DNA from: Lachnospiraceae bacterium
GTDB lineage: Bacteria; Bacillota; Clostridia; Lachnospirales; Lachnospiraceae
Reading direction: 5' to 3'
DNA length: 61,079 nucleotides
NCBI GenBank assembly: GCA_017617545.1
Contig: JAFZVZ010000012.1
Coordinates: 1 to 61,079 of the forward strand
Below are positions 24,030 to 32,166 of this stretch, piece after piece (within the stretch, counting starts at the first letter, position 1; every line of letters begins with the position of its first letter). A program made the position numbers and the translations under genes. The notes under the pieces are model-generated. The model searched no databases, had not been told where the DNA came from, and was given only the letters and a program-made list of their open reading frames with translations.

Positions 24030-24802
24030 AAGGACTGTTAATTCACTGTTTTCACCGCCACTATACGACGCTGATCATACTTCCTGCCGTAGGTCTGGTT
24101 GCTATGTGCGTTATTTTACATCTCATATTTCCGAGGACGGATTCCATAGCAGAGGTCGGGCTGTGGATGTCCGCTTTGTGCAGCGTGGTCCTTTTGATCG
24201 ACCTCTTCGGAATGAGCTCCGGCAAGAATAAACAATCGGATGCGCCTTATCTGCTTTGTCTCCCTACCGATGCGCGCACAATGGTCATAACAAGAACCGT
24301 GATCACGCTCGCGTACGGATGCGTGCTGTGGCTGATCGGTGTCGCATTGCAGTTGGCGTTTTATCTGGCCGCAAACCGTGAATTTTCACTGTCCGAGCTG
24401 CTCACTCTCGATCTTCGGATACTGGCCGTCACGCTTGTGCTGTGCGAGTTGCTGCTTCTTCTCTGCGAAGTACTCCCCACAATATTGTATTCTCTTCTCT
24501 ACCCTGTAATTTCTGTGGGTTTCATACTGTTGTGGTCACGGCATACCGACTTGATGCTCCTCCGGGATGATTGGGAACTTTACGAAGAGATGTTGGCGGA
24601 ATCGGACGGTTCGATGATGCAGATGTATCTGGTCAACAGTCTGCACCCTTCCGAGCCGAAGCCCGAACCGGATTTTCTGGAAGATCTGTTTTACTCCCAT
24701 ACACCGATCATGCGAGTTCTGATGATTGTGGCAATTACCTCGCTTCTTGTGTGGTTGCTCGCAAGACTTACGTTACGCGTAATGAAGCGACGGGAATACT
24801 AA
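24026..24802 (+). CDS. ABC-2-type permease subunit
   Basis: 258 aa with about six hydrophobic segments (for example TLIILPAVGLVAMCVILHLIF; LLLLCEVLPTILYSLLYPVISVGFILLW) and a loop of about 50 residues before the last helix. It is coupled to the ATPase gene by a 4-bp overlap and is the membrane partner of that subunit. The sequence is too divergent to name a substrate. Its stop codon overlaps the hydF stop from the opposite strand by 4 bp, with no terminator between. Confidence 0.8.
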   Translation: MKGLLIHCFHRHYTTLIILPAVGLVAMCVILHLIFPRTDSIAEVGLWMSALCSVVLLIDLFGMSSGKNKQSDAPYLLCLPTDARTMVITRTVITLAYGCVLWLIGVALQLAFYLAANREFSLSELLTLDLRILAVTLVLCELLLLLCEVLPTILYSLLYPVISVGFILLWSRHTDLMLLRDDWELYEEMLAESDGSMMQMYLVNSLHPSEPKPEPDFLEDLFYSHTPIMRVLMIVAITSLLVWLLARLTLRVMKRREY

Positions 24803-26055
24803 TCTCCGAGCAGGATTTCCAGGCTTCTCGCCAGTATCCCGTTCATATGCGCGATCGCGATCCCGTAGTTGACGATCGGCACACCTGCCGCGGACGCGAC
24901 CTCAAGCCGCCGCTGCATCTCCCGCTCGGGAAGCGTGCACCCGCCGCAGTGGATGACAAGCTTATACTCGCTCAGGTCGTTCGGAAAATCCCCGCCCGAC
25001 GTGAACGCAAACTGCGGCCGGAAACCCACTCGCTTCTCAATCCATGCCGGCAGCTTGACCGTGCCGATGTCCTCGCACTGCCGATGGTGCGTGCAGCCCT
25101 CGGAGATCAGCACCTTATCGCCTGCCGCAAGCCGGTCGATCGCCATCGCTCCGTCCACGAGCATCTTTAAGTTACCTTTGTATCTTGCAAACAATATGGA
25201 AAATGAAGTCAGCTTCACCTCCGCAGGCACCACCGCGTTCACCTTGGCAAATGCCTGAGAATCGGTCACCACAAGCGCAGGTGCTTTTCGAAGCGACGCA
25301 AGCGTGTCCGCGAGTTCCTCCGGCTGGCATACGATCGCGGTGCAGTGCGCGTCCAGAAGTTCCCTTAAAGTCAGTTGCTGCGGAAGGATCAGTCTTCCCT
25401 TCGGCGCGGACGAGTCGATCGGCATCACCAAGACAACCGTGCTTCCCGGCGCTACCAGGTCAGTCAGAATGCGCTTCTCCTTCGCTACCTTCGGCGCGAA
25501 CGAACCGAGCAGTTCCTTCAATTCATGGATCCCCTCGCCGGTAATCGCGCTTGTGAAGATGTACGGGATTCCTCTTTCATGCGTCTCCGCATCGGCAGTC
25601 TCCGAAAGCAACGATGCTGTTTCCGCTTCCGCAGCCCGTCTTTCGCGCACCACAGCGTCAACAAGGTCGGCTTTCGTGTAAGCGACAGCGAACGGTATTT
25701 TCCGCGAAGATATCTCCGTAAGGATTTCCTTATCAAGCTCTGTAAGTCCCACTGCGGCGTCCACCGCCAATACGGCGATGTCGGTCTGCGCGAGGATCCG
25801 GTTCGTGCGCTCCACGCGCAGCTTTCCGAGCTCTCCCTCATCGTCGAGACCGGGTGTGTCGATGATCACGACCGGCCCGAGCGGCAGCAGCTCCATCGCT
25901 TTGCGCACGGGGTCTGTTGTCGTCCCGCGAACTTCCGACACGATACTGACATCCTGTCCCGTCACCGCGTTGACGAGGGACGATTTGCCGGCGTTTCGCA
26001 GGCCGAACCAGGCAATGTGAACACGTTCCGCCGACACGGTTTCCTGTAAGCTCAT
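24799..26055 (-). CDS. hydF: [FeFe] hydrogenase H-cluster maturation GTPase HydF
   Basis: 418 aa. HydF is the scaffold on which the diiron subcluster is assembled and passed to hydrogenase HydA. The GTPase domain shows P-loop GLRNAGKSS, switch RGTTTDP and DTPG; the C-terminal domain has the iron-sulfur ligands in CTHHRQC and, about 50 residues later, HCGGC. The start at 26055 follows CGGAGGAAAATACT. A terminator (26081-26111) separates it from hydG, so it may have its own promoter or depend on read-through. Confidence 0.94.
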   Translation of the reverse strand: MSLQETVSAERVHIAWFGLRNAGKSSLVNAVTGQDVSIVSEVRGTTTDPVRKAMELLPLGPVVIIDTPGLDDEGELGKLRVERTNRILAQTDIAVLAVDAAVGLTELDKEILTEISSRKIPFAVAYTKADLVDAVVRERRAAEAETASLLSETADAETHERGIPYIFTSAITGEGIHELKELLGSFAPKVAKEKRILTDLVAPGSTVVLVMPIDSSAPKGRLILPQQLTLRELLDAHCTAIVCQPEELADTLASLRKAPALVVTDSQAFAKVNAVVPAEVKLTSFSILFARYKGNLKMLVDGAMAIDRLAAGDKVLISEGCTHHRQCEDIGTVKLPAWIEKRVGFRPQFAFTSGGDFPNDLSEYKLVIHCGGCTLPEREMQRRLEVASAAGVPIVNYGIAIAHMNGILARSLEILLGD

Positions 26056-26080
26056 AGTATTTTCCTCCGTATGTGTAAAA

Positions 26081-26111
26081 CGAGGAGTTTCCATTGCGCG
26101 GAAACTCCTCG
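26081..26111 (-). terminator. Terminator between hydG and hydF
   Basis: Perfect 12-bp stem CGAGGAGTTTCC / GGAAACTCCTCG with a 7-nt loop, followed on the minus strand by TTTTAC. Its 5' flank CAAAAACG pairs further with CGTTTTAC. Confidence 0.8.
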
Positions 26112-26160
26112 CGTTTTTGTCTGAAAATGTCTTAAATCCGCCGGTTACAGCGGATGCGCG

Positions 26161-27618
26161 TCAGAACCGGAAATCTCTCCGGTTCGAGTTCTTGATATCC
26201 TCGATGTTCTGCGCCGCGATGCCGCGCACCTTCTCGTTCGGGATCTTCGAAAGCTCCTCCTCGATCATGCGGAAGCCAACCTCCGCGGTCTCCGGTGAAG
26301 CATAGTCCACCAGATACTCCGCGAGCGTCATAAGCGCGTTCGGATGGCAGCAGTTGAGGATCTGACCGGTCTTGCACAGGCTCATGAAACGGTCTCCGGT
26401 GCGGCCCTCACGGTAGCACGCGGTACAGAACGACGGAATGTGCCCGCTCTCCATCAGCCATTTTACGACTTCGTCGAGAGACCGCTGGTCCGAGACATCA
26501 AACTGCTCCGTGTCATGCGGACGTTCCTCGGGCGTGTAACCCGCGTAGCCGCCGACCGAGGTTCTCGAGCCGCCGCTCACCTGCGACACGCCGAGTTTGA
26601 GAAGCTTCGAGCGAACCTGCTCGGTCTCACGCGTCGAGATGATCATGCCGGTGTAAGGAACAGCAAGTCGGATGCAGGCCGTGATCTTGGCAAAGGTTTC
26701 GTCGTCGATGCCGTTGTCAAACACATTCGGGTCGATGTCGTCAGCGCGCTTCACGCGCGGAACGCTGATCGTGTGCGGTCCGACACCGTGCACGGCCTCA
26801 AGGTGCTCTGCGTGCATGATCAGTCCGGCGAACTCGTACTTGTACAGCTCGAGCCCGAACAGAACGCCCAGGCCGACATCGTCGATGCCGCCCTCCATCG
26901 CGCGGTCCATCGCCTCAGTGTGGTACGCATAGTTGTGCTTCGGTCCCGCCGGGTGAAGCCGCTCATAGCTCTCCTTGTGGTAGGTCTCCTGGAACAGGAT
27001 GTAGGTGCCGATGCCGGCCTCCTTGAGCTTGCGGTAATTTTCCACAGTCGTAGCCGCGATGTTGACGTTCACGCGGCGGATGTCACCGTTTTTGTGATGC
27101 ACGCTGTAGATCGTCTTGATGCACTCGAGGATGTACTCGATCGGGTTGTTCACCGGGTCCTCGCCGGACTCGATCGCAAGACGCTTGTGGCCGAGATCCT
27201 GCAGCGCAATGACTTCTGCGCGCACTTCGTCCTGCGTCAACTTCTTCCGCGGTATGTGTTTGTTTTTGATGTGGTAAGGGCAGTAGACGCAGCTGTTGAC
27301 ACAGTAGTTAGACAGGTACAGCGGTGCGAAGATTACGATACGGTTACCGTAAAATGCGAGTTTGATCTCCTCCGCGATCTCATAGATCCGCTCGGTAACC
27401 TCGGGAAGATCGCAGGCGAGCAGCACCGATGCCTCACGGTGCGTCAGTCCCGCGCAGGTGCAGCCCTTGGCCGTCTTCTGCGGTCTCGCCTTCTCCAGAA
27501 TGCTTTCGATCAGCGGAAGGTCATGCTTGTGCTCCTCCGCATACTTCAGGGTTTCACGGATTTCTTCATCATTGATGAACTCCTCCGCCTTCAGGGATTT
27601 GGGGTCGTACTTAGCCAT
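26161..27618 (-). CDS. hydG: [FeFe] hydrogenase maturase HydG (radical SAM)
   Basis: 485 aa. HydG cleaves tyrosine to supply CO and cyanide for the H-cluster. It shows the radical-SAM CxxxCxxC in NYCVNSCVYCPYH, the ThiH-like barrel (AIESGEDP; VGLGVLFGLELYKYE), and the HydG-specific C-terminal second-cluster motif with Cys pairs in FCTACYREGRTGDR and a distal Cys in ILNCCHPNA. Start ATG at 27618 with AGAAAGGA upstream. It lies 97 bp after hydE, with a possible promoter (27681-27708) in the gap. Confidence 0.95.
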   Translation of the reverse strand: MAKYDPKSLKAEEFINDEEIRETLKYAEEHKHDLPLIESILEKARPQKTAKGCTCAGLTHREASVLLACDLPEVTERIYEIAEEIKLAFYGNRIVIFAPLYLSNYCVNSCVYCPYHIKNKHIPRKKLTQDEVRAEVIALQDLGHKRLAIESGEDPVNNPIEYILECIKTIYSVHHKNGDIRRVNVNIAATTVENYRKLKEAGIGTYILFQETYHKESYERLHPAGPKHNYAYHTEAMDRAMEGGIDDVGLGVLFGLELYKYEFAGLIMHAEHLEAVHGVGPHTISVPRVKRADDIDPNVFDNGIDDETFAKITACIRLAVPYTGMIISTRETEQVRSKLLKLGVSQVSGGSRTSVGGYAGYTPEERPHDTEQFDVSDQRSLDEVVKWLMESGHIPSFCTACYREGRTGDRFMSLCKTGQILNCCHPNALMTLAEYLVDYASPETAEVGFRMIEEELSKIPNEKVRGIAAQNIEDIKNSNRRDFRF

Positions 27619-27680
27619 TGTTAGATTGTCCTTTCTTGCGGGTCAGATCAATTCTTCCCCGTCAGATAATATGTGCCTTC

Positions 27681-27708
27681 ATTGTATCATTTTCCGCGGC
27701 AAATGCAA
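27681..27708 (-). promoter_or_regulatory. Possible internal promoter before hydG
   Basis: Minus strand TTGCAT (27703-27708), 16-bp spacer, TACAAT (27681-27686). The octamer CGGAAAAT lies in the spacer next to the -10. Confidence 0.5.
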
Positions 27709-27715
27709 CAGAAGT

Positions 27716-28771
27716 TTACACGTCTGTCGCAAAATCTCCGCGGTCCGTCACGATCTCGTATCCGATGGATGCGATCCGGCTCGCAAGGCACTGAATGCAC
27801 TGCGCGGACTCCTCGCCCGTGCAGATCTTATTGTCGTACAGTTCGTACTGCTTGCGCACGTCCACGGGACTTAAATTCGGCATCACCACGTTGGCTCCCG
27901 CAAGGATCCCGAGTTCCCGTCCCTGCGGATGCATCGTGCCGAGTGCGGTCGTCGCAGGCAGGAGCACTCTCGGACAGATCAGCCGGATCACACTCAACAG
28001 AAAGCATGTGAGTTCCACACTGCCCGCCGGTTCACCCGCGAACGGCGTCTCGTGGTGAGGAACGAACGGCCCGATGCCGCACATCTCCGGCCGGAAGGTC
28101 TCGATGAACCTAAGATCCTCCGCGAGGTTTCGCATCGTCTGGTACGGTGAGCCAACCATGAACCCGCAGCCGGTCTGGTACCCAAGATCCCTCAGGTCGC
28201 GCAGGCACCTCATGCGATTGTCGTAGCTCATCTCTGCCGGGTGAAGCTTGCGGTAATGCTCCGCGTTGGCCGTCTCGTGCCGCAGCAGGTACCGGTCCGC
28301 GCCGGCTTCCCGAAACTTCACGTAGCTCTCGCGGCTCCGCTCTCCGAGCGACAGCGTCACCGCACACTCCGGATGCTTCTCCTTGATCCCGCGCACGATG
28401 CCGCACACGACATCATCCGTATAATGGGGATCCTCGCCGCCCTGCAGCACGACCGTGCGCATACCGAGCCTCCACCCTTCGTCCGCGCAGGCCAGGATGT
28501 CCTCGTCCGACAGACGGTACCTCTCGCAGTTTCGGTTGCTTCTGCGGATGCCGCAGTACAGGCAGTCATTTTTACATATATTGCTGATCTCAATGAGACC
28601 CCGTACAAACACTTTCGTGCCGTAGTATTTCTTCCTCTCGGCGACCGCCGCTGCCGCGAGGTACTCCGCCGTCTCCGCGTCGCGGTTTGACAGCAGCTCC
28701 TCGTATTCCTCCACGCTCAGGCTGTGCTCACGGATCAGGAGATCCGACAGTTCTTTCTCTCGTTCGTTCAT
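27716..28771 (-). CDS. hydE: [FeFe] hydrogenase maturase HydE (radical SAM)
   Basis: 351 aa. Radical-SAM CxxxCxxC in NICKNDCLYCGIR, GGEDP motif in VVLQGGEDPHY, and BATS-like C-terminal region (LLPATTALGTMHPQGRELGILAGANVVMPNLSP). HydE processes a sulfur-containing precursor of the bridging dithiolate of the H-cluster. The start at 28771 follows AGGGAGAAATACAG; an ATG at 28828 would add 19 residues unlike the family. First gene of a hydE-hydG-hydF cluster; no hydrogenase structural gene is within 25 kb on either side. Confidence 0.94.
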   Translation of the reverse strand: MNEREKELSDLLIREHSLSVEEYEELLSNRDAETAEYLAAAAVAERKKYYGTKVFVRGLIEISNICKNDCLYCGIRRSNRNCERYRLSDEDILACADEGWRLGMRTVVLQGGEDPHYTDDVVCGIVRGIKEKHPECAVTLSLGERSRESYVKFREAGADRYLLRHETANAEHYRKLHPAEMSYDNRMRCLRDLRDLGYQTGCGFMVGSPYQTMRNLAEDLRFIETFRPEMCGIGPFVPHHETPFAGEPAGSVELTCFLLSVIRLICPRVLLPATTALGTMHPQGRELGILAGANVVMPNLSPVDVRKQYELYDNKICTGEESAQCIQCLASRIASIGYEIVTDRGDFATDV

Positions 28772-28918
28772 CTGTATTTCTCCCTGCGCGACAACTTCCT
28801 CAGAAGGAACTCCCGCGCTGCCGTTCACGGCCGATATTTAGCAGATTGTATCATCGGAAGGATTCATTGTCAAACGGAATATCCCCCCTTTTCAACTGTT
28901 ACAAAGGTATTCTTCGTA

Positions 28919-28947
28919 TTGACAAATCAGGTGCCGGGATTTATCCT
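28919..28947 (+). promoter_or_regulatory. Promoter of the GMP synthetase gene
   Basis: TTGACA (28919-28924), 17-bp spacer, TATCCT (28942-28947), leaving a leader of about 90 nt. The leader includes a TCCGATCGGA palindrome but no purine-riboswitch core. Confidence 0.7.
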
Positions 28948-29042
28948 AAATATATTACCGAAAATGCAGTTTCAGCCACTCGGATCGGGTCCGATCGGAC
29001 GCGCGGGAGCAGCATTTTACGAACAAAACGGAGGACACTCGA

Positions 29043-30026
29043 ATGGATACAAACAGAAGACCGGACACCATGGAACGAATCACCACTCCCGAGCTTGCAA
29101 AAGCCTTTATTGACGAGCAGATTGCAGCTGTCAAGGCGCAGGTCGGCGACAAGAAAGTCCTGCTTGCTCTCTCGGGCGGCGTTGACAGCTCGGTTGTCGC
29201 AGCTCTCCTCATCAAGGCGATCGGCAAGAACCTTGTGTGCGTACATGTCAACCACGGACTGCTTCGCAAGGGTGAGCCTGAGCAGGTAATCGAAGTGTTC
29301 CGCAACCAGATGGATGCCAACCTGATCTATGTTGACGCAGTTGACCGCTTCCTCGACAAGCTTGCAGGCGTCGCTGAACCCGAGCGCAAGCGTAAGATCA
29401 TCGGCGAGGAGTTCATCCGTGTGTTCGAGGAGGAAGCCCGCAAGCTTGAGGGCGTTGATTTCCTCGCACAGGGCACGATCTACCCCGACATTCTCGAGAG
29501 TGGCCCGGTCAAGGCGCACCACAATGTAGGCGGTCTTCCTGAGGATATTCATTTTGAAGGTCTCGTGGAGCCCATCAAGCTTCTCTTCAAGGACGAGGTT
29601 CGCGTCGTCGGCAAGGAGCTCGGGCTTCCGGACAATATGGTTTATCGCCAGCCGTTCCCCGGCCCCGGCCTCGGTGTTCGCTGCACGGGCGCGATCACGA
29701 GAGAGCGTCTTGAGCTCGTCCGCGAGTCCGACGCCATCCTGCGCGATGAGTTCGACAAAGCAGGTCTCGCCGGCAAGGTTTGGCAGTATTTTACGATCGT
29801 TCCGGATCTCAAGAGCGTCGGCGTGAAGGACAACCTCCGCTCCGTCGAGAACTTTGTTGTCATCCGTGCGGTCAACACCCGCGACGCGATGAGCGCCACC
29901 ATCGAGGAGATTCCGTACTCCGTACTGAACACCATTGTGAAGCGCATCATCACCGAGGTTCCGGGCATCAACCGTGTCCTCTATGATCTGACACCCAAGC
30001 CTACGGGCACAATTGAGTGGGAATAA
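29043..30026 (+). CDS. guaA: GMP synthase ATP-pyrophosphatase/dimerisation subunit, no amidotransferase domain
   Basis: 327 aa: PP-loop LLALSGGVDSSVVAALL, HVNHGLLRKGE, and the GuaA dimerisation domain with QPFPGPGLGVRCTG and the C-terminal PKPTGTIEWE. It adenylates XMP and replaces the group with ammonia to give GMP. Ordinary bacterial GuaA (about 510-520 aa) has an N-terminal class I glutaminase; here the ORF begins directly at the synthetase part, with GGAGG eight bases before the ATG and a promoter upstream, so this is not a truncation artefact. A separate glutaminase, as in archaeal GuaAa, should exist elsewhere, or free ammonia is used. Confidence 0.9.
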   Translation: MDTNRRPDTMERITTPELAKAFIDEQIAAVKAQVGDKKVLLALSGGVDSSVVAALLIKAIGKNLVCVHVNHGLLRKGEPEQVIEVFRNQMDANLIYVDAVDRFLDKLAGVAEPERKRKIIGEEFIRVFEEEARKLEGVDFLAQGTIYPDILESGPVKAHHNVGGLPEDIHFEGLVEPIKLLFKDEVRVVGKELGLPDNMVYRQPFPGPGLGVRCTGAITRERLELVRESDAILRDEFDKAGLAGKVWQYFTIVPDLKSVGVKDNLRSVENFVVIRAVNTRDAMSATIEEIPYSVLNTIVKRIITEVPGINRVLYDLTPKPTGTIEWE

Positions 30027-30037
30027 GACAAAAACAG

Positions 30038-30072
30038 TGGCGAGCCTTGAAGATTCAAGGCCCGCCATTTTT
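30038..30072 (+). terminator. Terminator of the GMP synthetase gene
   Basis: TGGCG-A-GCCTTGAA / TTCAAGGC-C-CGCCA, a 13-bp stem with one mismatch and a GA loop, followed by TTTTT. Confidence 0.9.
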
Positions 30073-30133
30073 CACTTCGCCGAATTGCGCCCGAAATCTC
30101 AGATGGTCCGGCAAAGAAGCCGGAGAGAATTTG

Positions 30134-30148
30134 TTAAGCAACGCTTAA
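30134..30148. promoter_or_regulatory. Palindrome upstream of the XRE regulator gene
   Basis: TTAAGC-AAC-GCTTAA inverted repeat about 50 bp upstream of a TATAGT -10-like sequence (about 30193). A candidate operator for the adjacent XRE protein. Confidence 0.4.
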
Positions 30149-30248
30149 GTTCTCTGAAAAAATGCTCTCTTTTCATTTTCATTCAAACGTCTTATAGTAA
30201 GGATAGTCGCTGTAACTCAAAACGAGAAAAGGGGGGAGAAGGTAAATC

Positions 30249-31397
30249 ATGAAAACCATAAAAAACCTGGGTAGCACGATTGCAAAGCTTCGTAAGGTAG
30301 CAGGCATTACGCAGGAACGTCTGGCGGACCAGCTTGGCGTTTCCGTGTCCGCCGTCTCACAATGGGAGAACGGAAGGACCATGCCCGATCTCTGCACAAT
30401 ACCCATTCTCTGCCACATACTGAAGGTCTCTTCCGATGAATTGCTTGAAATCAATCGCGAGCAGGACGATGCGGAAATTAAGAGGATAGATGTCGAAGCA
30501 AAGCATTTGATGCAACGGGCGCACTATGCCGAGGCAGAGGAATTGCTCACGAATGCACTTGTGCGATTCCCGGGAAGTTACGACCTTATGACAACAATGA
30601 TGACTCTCTGTCACTGCGTGGCTCCGTCCAATCCTCAAATGGCCGATCAAGAGTCCGGGAAAGAGCATTCGGCAAATGCATCCGTCAAAGAGAAGTATCT
30701 TCACAAGTGCATTGATCTTGCACAAACAATTATAAACGAGTGCAGGGATTCATCAAGTGTTGACTACGCAAGACTGATGCTCTGTTACTCCTATTCTCTG
30801 TTAGGGGAAGCGGAAAAAGCCATTGCAATCGCACAGGATATGCCCGGCATGACGGTCTGCAGGGAAGCATTGTTATCCACTTTCGGTAGGGACCGCGACA
30901 GATATAAAAGCATACAAAGTGAAATGGTTTTGCACGTAAAGTCGCTCTGTACAATGCTGGATTGCAATGTAAGATTTGAGGACGGCAGTTTCGCATATAC
31001 CCGGGCGGAGCGGGCGGCTTTGGCACAAAAGGTCATCGATTTGTTGCACGTTCTGTTTGAGGACGGTGATTTCGGTCTCTTCCATGATACTCTGATCCTT
31101 GCGCATTATCACATTGCCCACTTCACAGCATGCGATGAAAAAGATTGTGAGAAGACACTGACGCACTTAGAGGAGGCAGCCAATCACGGGGAGGCGTTTC
31201 TGAAAAACGAAAAGAAAAGAACACACACGTCCCTGTTCCTGCGAGGGCAGGAATACGGAGGCATTCGCATAAAAGGCCAAAACAAACCTACAGCATTCCT
31301 TCTTGAAATCATGAAAGACGATTGTTTTGATTTTGTGCGAAAAGATTCGAGATTTACAGACCTTGAAAAGCGTCTCCGAAAGACGACGGGGATGTAA
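30249..31397 (+). CDS. XRE-family regulator with TPR-like C-terminal domain
   Basis: 382 aa: N-terminal helix-turn-helix (GSTIAKLRKVAGITQERLADQLGVSVSAVSQWENGRTMPD), followed by about 310 residues of helical repeats with alternating Leu/Ala pattern, resembling peptide-sensing RRNPP-type or TPR regulators. GGGGGGAGAAGG precedes the ATG. The small RNA at 31446-31656 begins 50 bp downstream. A second protein of similar design is at 33987-35030. Confidence 0.85.
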   Translation: MKTIKNLGSTIAKLRKVAGITQERLADQLGVSVSAVSQWENGRTMPDLCTIPILCHILKVSSDELLEINREQDDAEIKRIDVEAKHLMQRAHYAEAEELLTNALVRFPGSYDLMTTMMTLCHCVAPSNPQMADQESGKEHSANASVKEKYLHKCIDLAQTIINECRDSSSVDYARLMLCYSYSLLGEAEKAIAIAQDMPGMTVCREALLSTFGRDRDRYKSIQSEMVLHVKSLCTMLDCNVRFEDGSFAYTRAERAALAQKVIDLLHVLFEDGDFGLFHDTLILAHYHIAHFTACDEKDCEKTLTHLEEAANHGEAFLKNEKKRTHTSLFLRGQEYGGIRIKGQNKPTAFLLEIMKDDCFDFVRKDSRFTDLEKRLRKTTGM

Positions 31398-31410
31398 AGT
31401 ATTGCATCCC

Positions 31411-31439
31411 TTGACTCTGTGCTTCCGACTTGCTATAAT
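31411..31439 (+). promoter_or_regulatory. Promoter of the tandem-module small RNA
   Basis: TTGACT (31411-31416), 17-bp spacer, TATAAT (31434-31439). Predicted start at about 31446, directly at the closing stem of the RNA. Confidence 0.85.
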
Positions 31440-31445
31440 ACTAGC

Positions 31446-31656
31446 AGATGTAGTAGGTGTGGCCGCCGGAGCCACGACTTGCTCCCTTTTCAGGGTAGGA
31501 GTCGAAGAAGGCCGTTAAGTTCGCAAACCGCTTATGCGGTGGGTAAGGCCGCTGGAGCCTCGGGTTGCCCCCTTTTCAGGGCTGGGACTCGGAAGAAAGC
31601 CGTTGAAGTCGCAAACTACATCAAGAGCTGCCCCTTTGGGAGGCAGCTCTTTTTTG
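31446..31656 (+). ncRNA. Structured small RNA with two tandem ~70-nt modules
   Basis: About 210 nt between a consensus promoter and a strong terminator, with no ORF preceded by a ribosome binding site. Outer stem GATGTAGT (31447-31454) pairs with ACTACATC (31615-31622). Inside are two similar modules (about 31455-31529 and 31540-31614) separated by the hairpin ACCGC-TTAT-GCGGT. Each module has a TGGC/GCCA or AGGC/GCCT hairpin with loop CGC[CT]GGA. A second hairpin follows with CCCTTTTCAGGG at its tip, then GAAGAA-x-GCCGTT and finally CGCAAA. Stem bases differ between modules in compensating pairs, which supports the fold. No downstream gene is in the same direction, so it acts in trans. Not recognised as 6S, SRP, tmRNA or RNase P. 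Confidence 0.75.
31623..31656 (+). terminator. Terminator of the small RNA
   Basis: AAGAGCTGCC / GGCAGCTCTT, 10-bp stem with 9-nt loop, continuing into TTTTTT. Confidence 0.9.
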
Positions 31657-31708
31657 TTTCCGTGTAGTGTATTCGTCCAGTTTCCTTTATGGCCAGTATC
31701 GGTCAATC

Positions 31709-32134
31709 TCACTGTTGCGACCGGATGAACTGCATCTGCGGGCTGTTCGGGTCGAGCTGCATCAACTCAATCTTGTTACCGTCCGGGTCATGCGTCCAGC
31801 ACTGCCAGTTGAAATCAGCTCCCTGCTTGGGCGCGTCATCCTGCGGCGCACCGGTTTCCGTAATTTTCCGCCAGATATCCTGTATGTCATCAACGGCGAT
31901 GCACATGTGGAAGAACCCGATGGTCTCGTCCCCGCCGGGGATCTCTCTCGTCCCGCCGTAGAACAGCTCGAGGAACTGACTTCCTGCGCCGTACAGGTAC
32001 ACGATCCACGGCTCCCCGTTCTCCGGTCTCGGGATATCAAACGCGCGTCGGAACCCCAGTGTATCCTCATAAAAACGAATTGATCTTTCCATGTCCCTGA
32101 CACGGAAAGCAACATGACCGATGCCTTGGATCAT
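31709..32134 (-). CDS. VOC (glyoxalase-like) family protein
   Basis: 141 aa of the vicinal-oxygen-chelate fold: IGHVAFRVRDMERSIRFYEDTLGFRR at the start with the metal-ligand His, FFHMCIAVDDI in the middle, and WTHDPDGNKIELMQ with Glu near the end, as in lactoylglutathione-lyase-like enzymes. The start at 32134 follows AAAGGAGAAGGCAT; a longer upstream reading frame overlaps the neighbouring gene and lacks a site. Possible methylglyoxal or ring-cleavage role; substrate not determinable. Last of three minus-strand genes. Confidence 0.85.
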   Translation of the reverse strand: MIQGIGHVAFRVRDMERSIRFYEDTLGFRRAFDIPRPENGEPWIVYLYGAGSQFLELFYGGTREIPGGDETIGFFHMCIAVDDIQDIWRKITETGAPQDDAPKQGADFNWQCWTHDPDGNKIELMQLDPNSPQMQFIRSQQ

Positions 32135-32166
32135 ATGCCTTCTCCTTTCGTGTTCTCTTTCACGGA

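Noticed and set aside
26344-27624. 426-codon plus-strand ORF
   Set aside because: Antisense to hydG; long open antisense frames are common opposite GC-rich codons.
28948-29042. Possible purine riboswitch ahead of the GMP synthetase gene
   Set aside because: The leader is about 95 nt and lacks the conserved purine-aptamer loops; only a short palindrome is present.
28941-30068. 375-codon minus-strand ORF
   Set aside because: Antisense to the GMP synthetase gene, whose PP-loop and C-terminal motifs are unambiguous.
31398-31660. Protein-coding reading of the 31.4-31.7 kb region
   Set aside because: Short ORFs on both strands lack ribosome binding sites, while paired stems with compensating changes between the two modules favour RNA.
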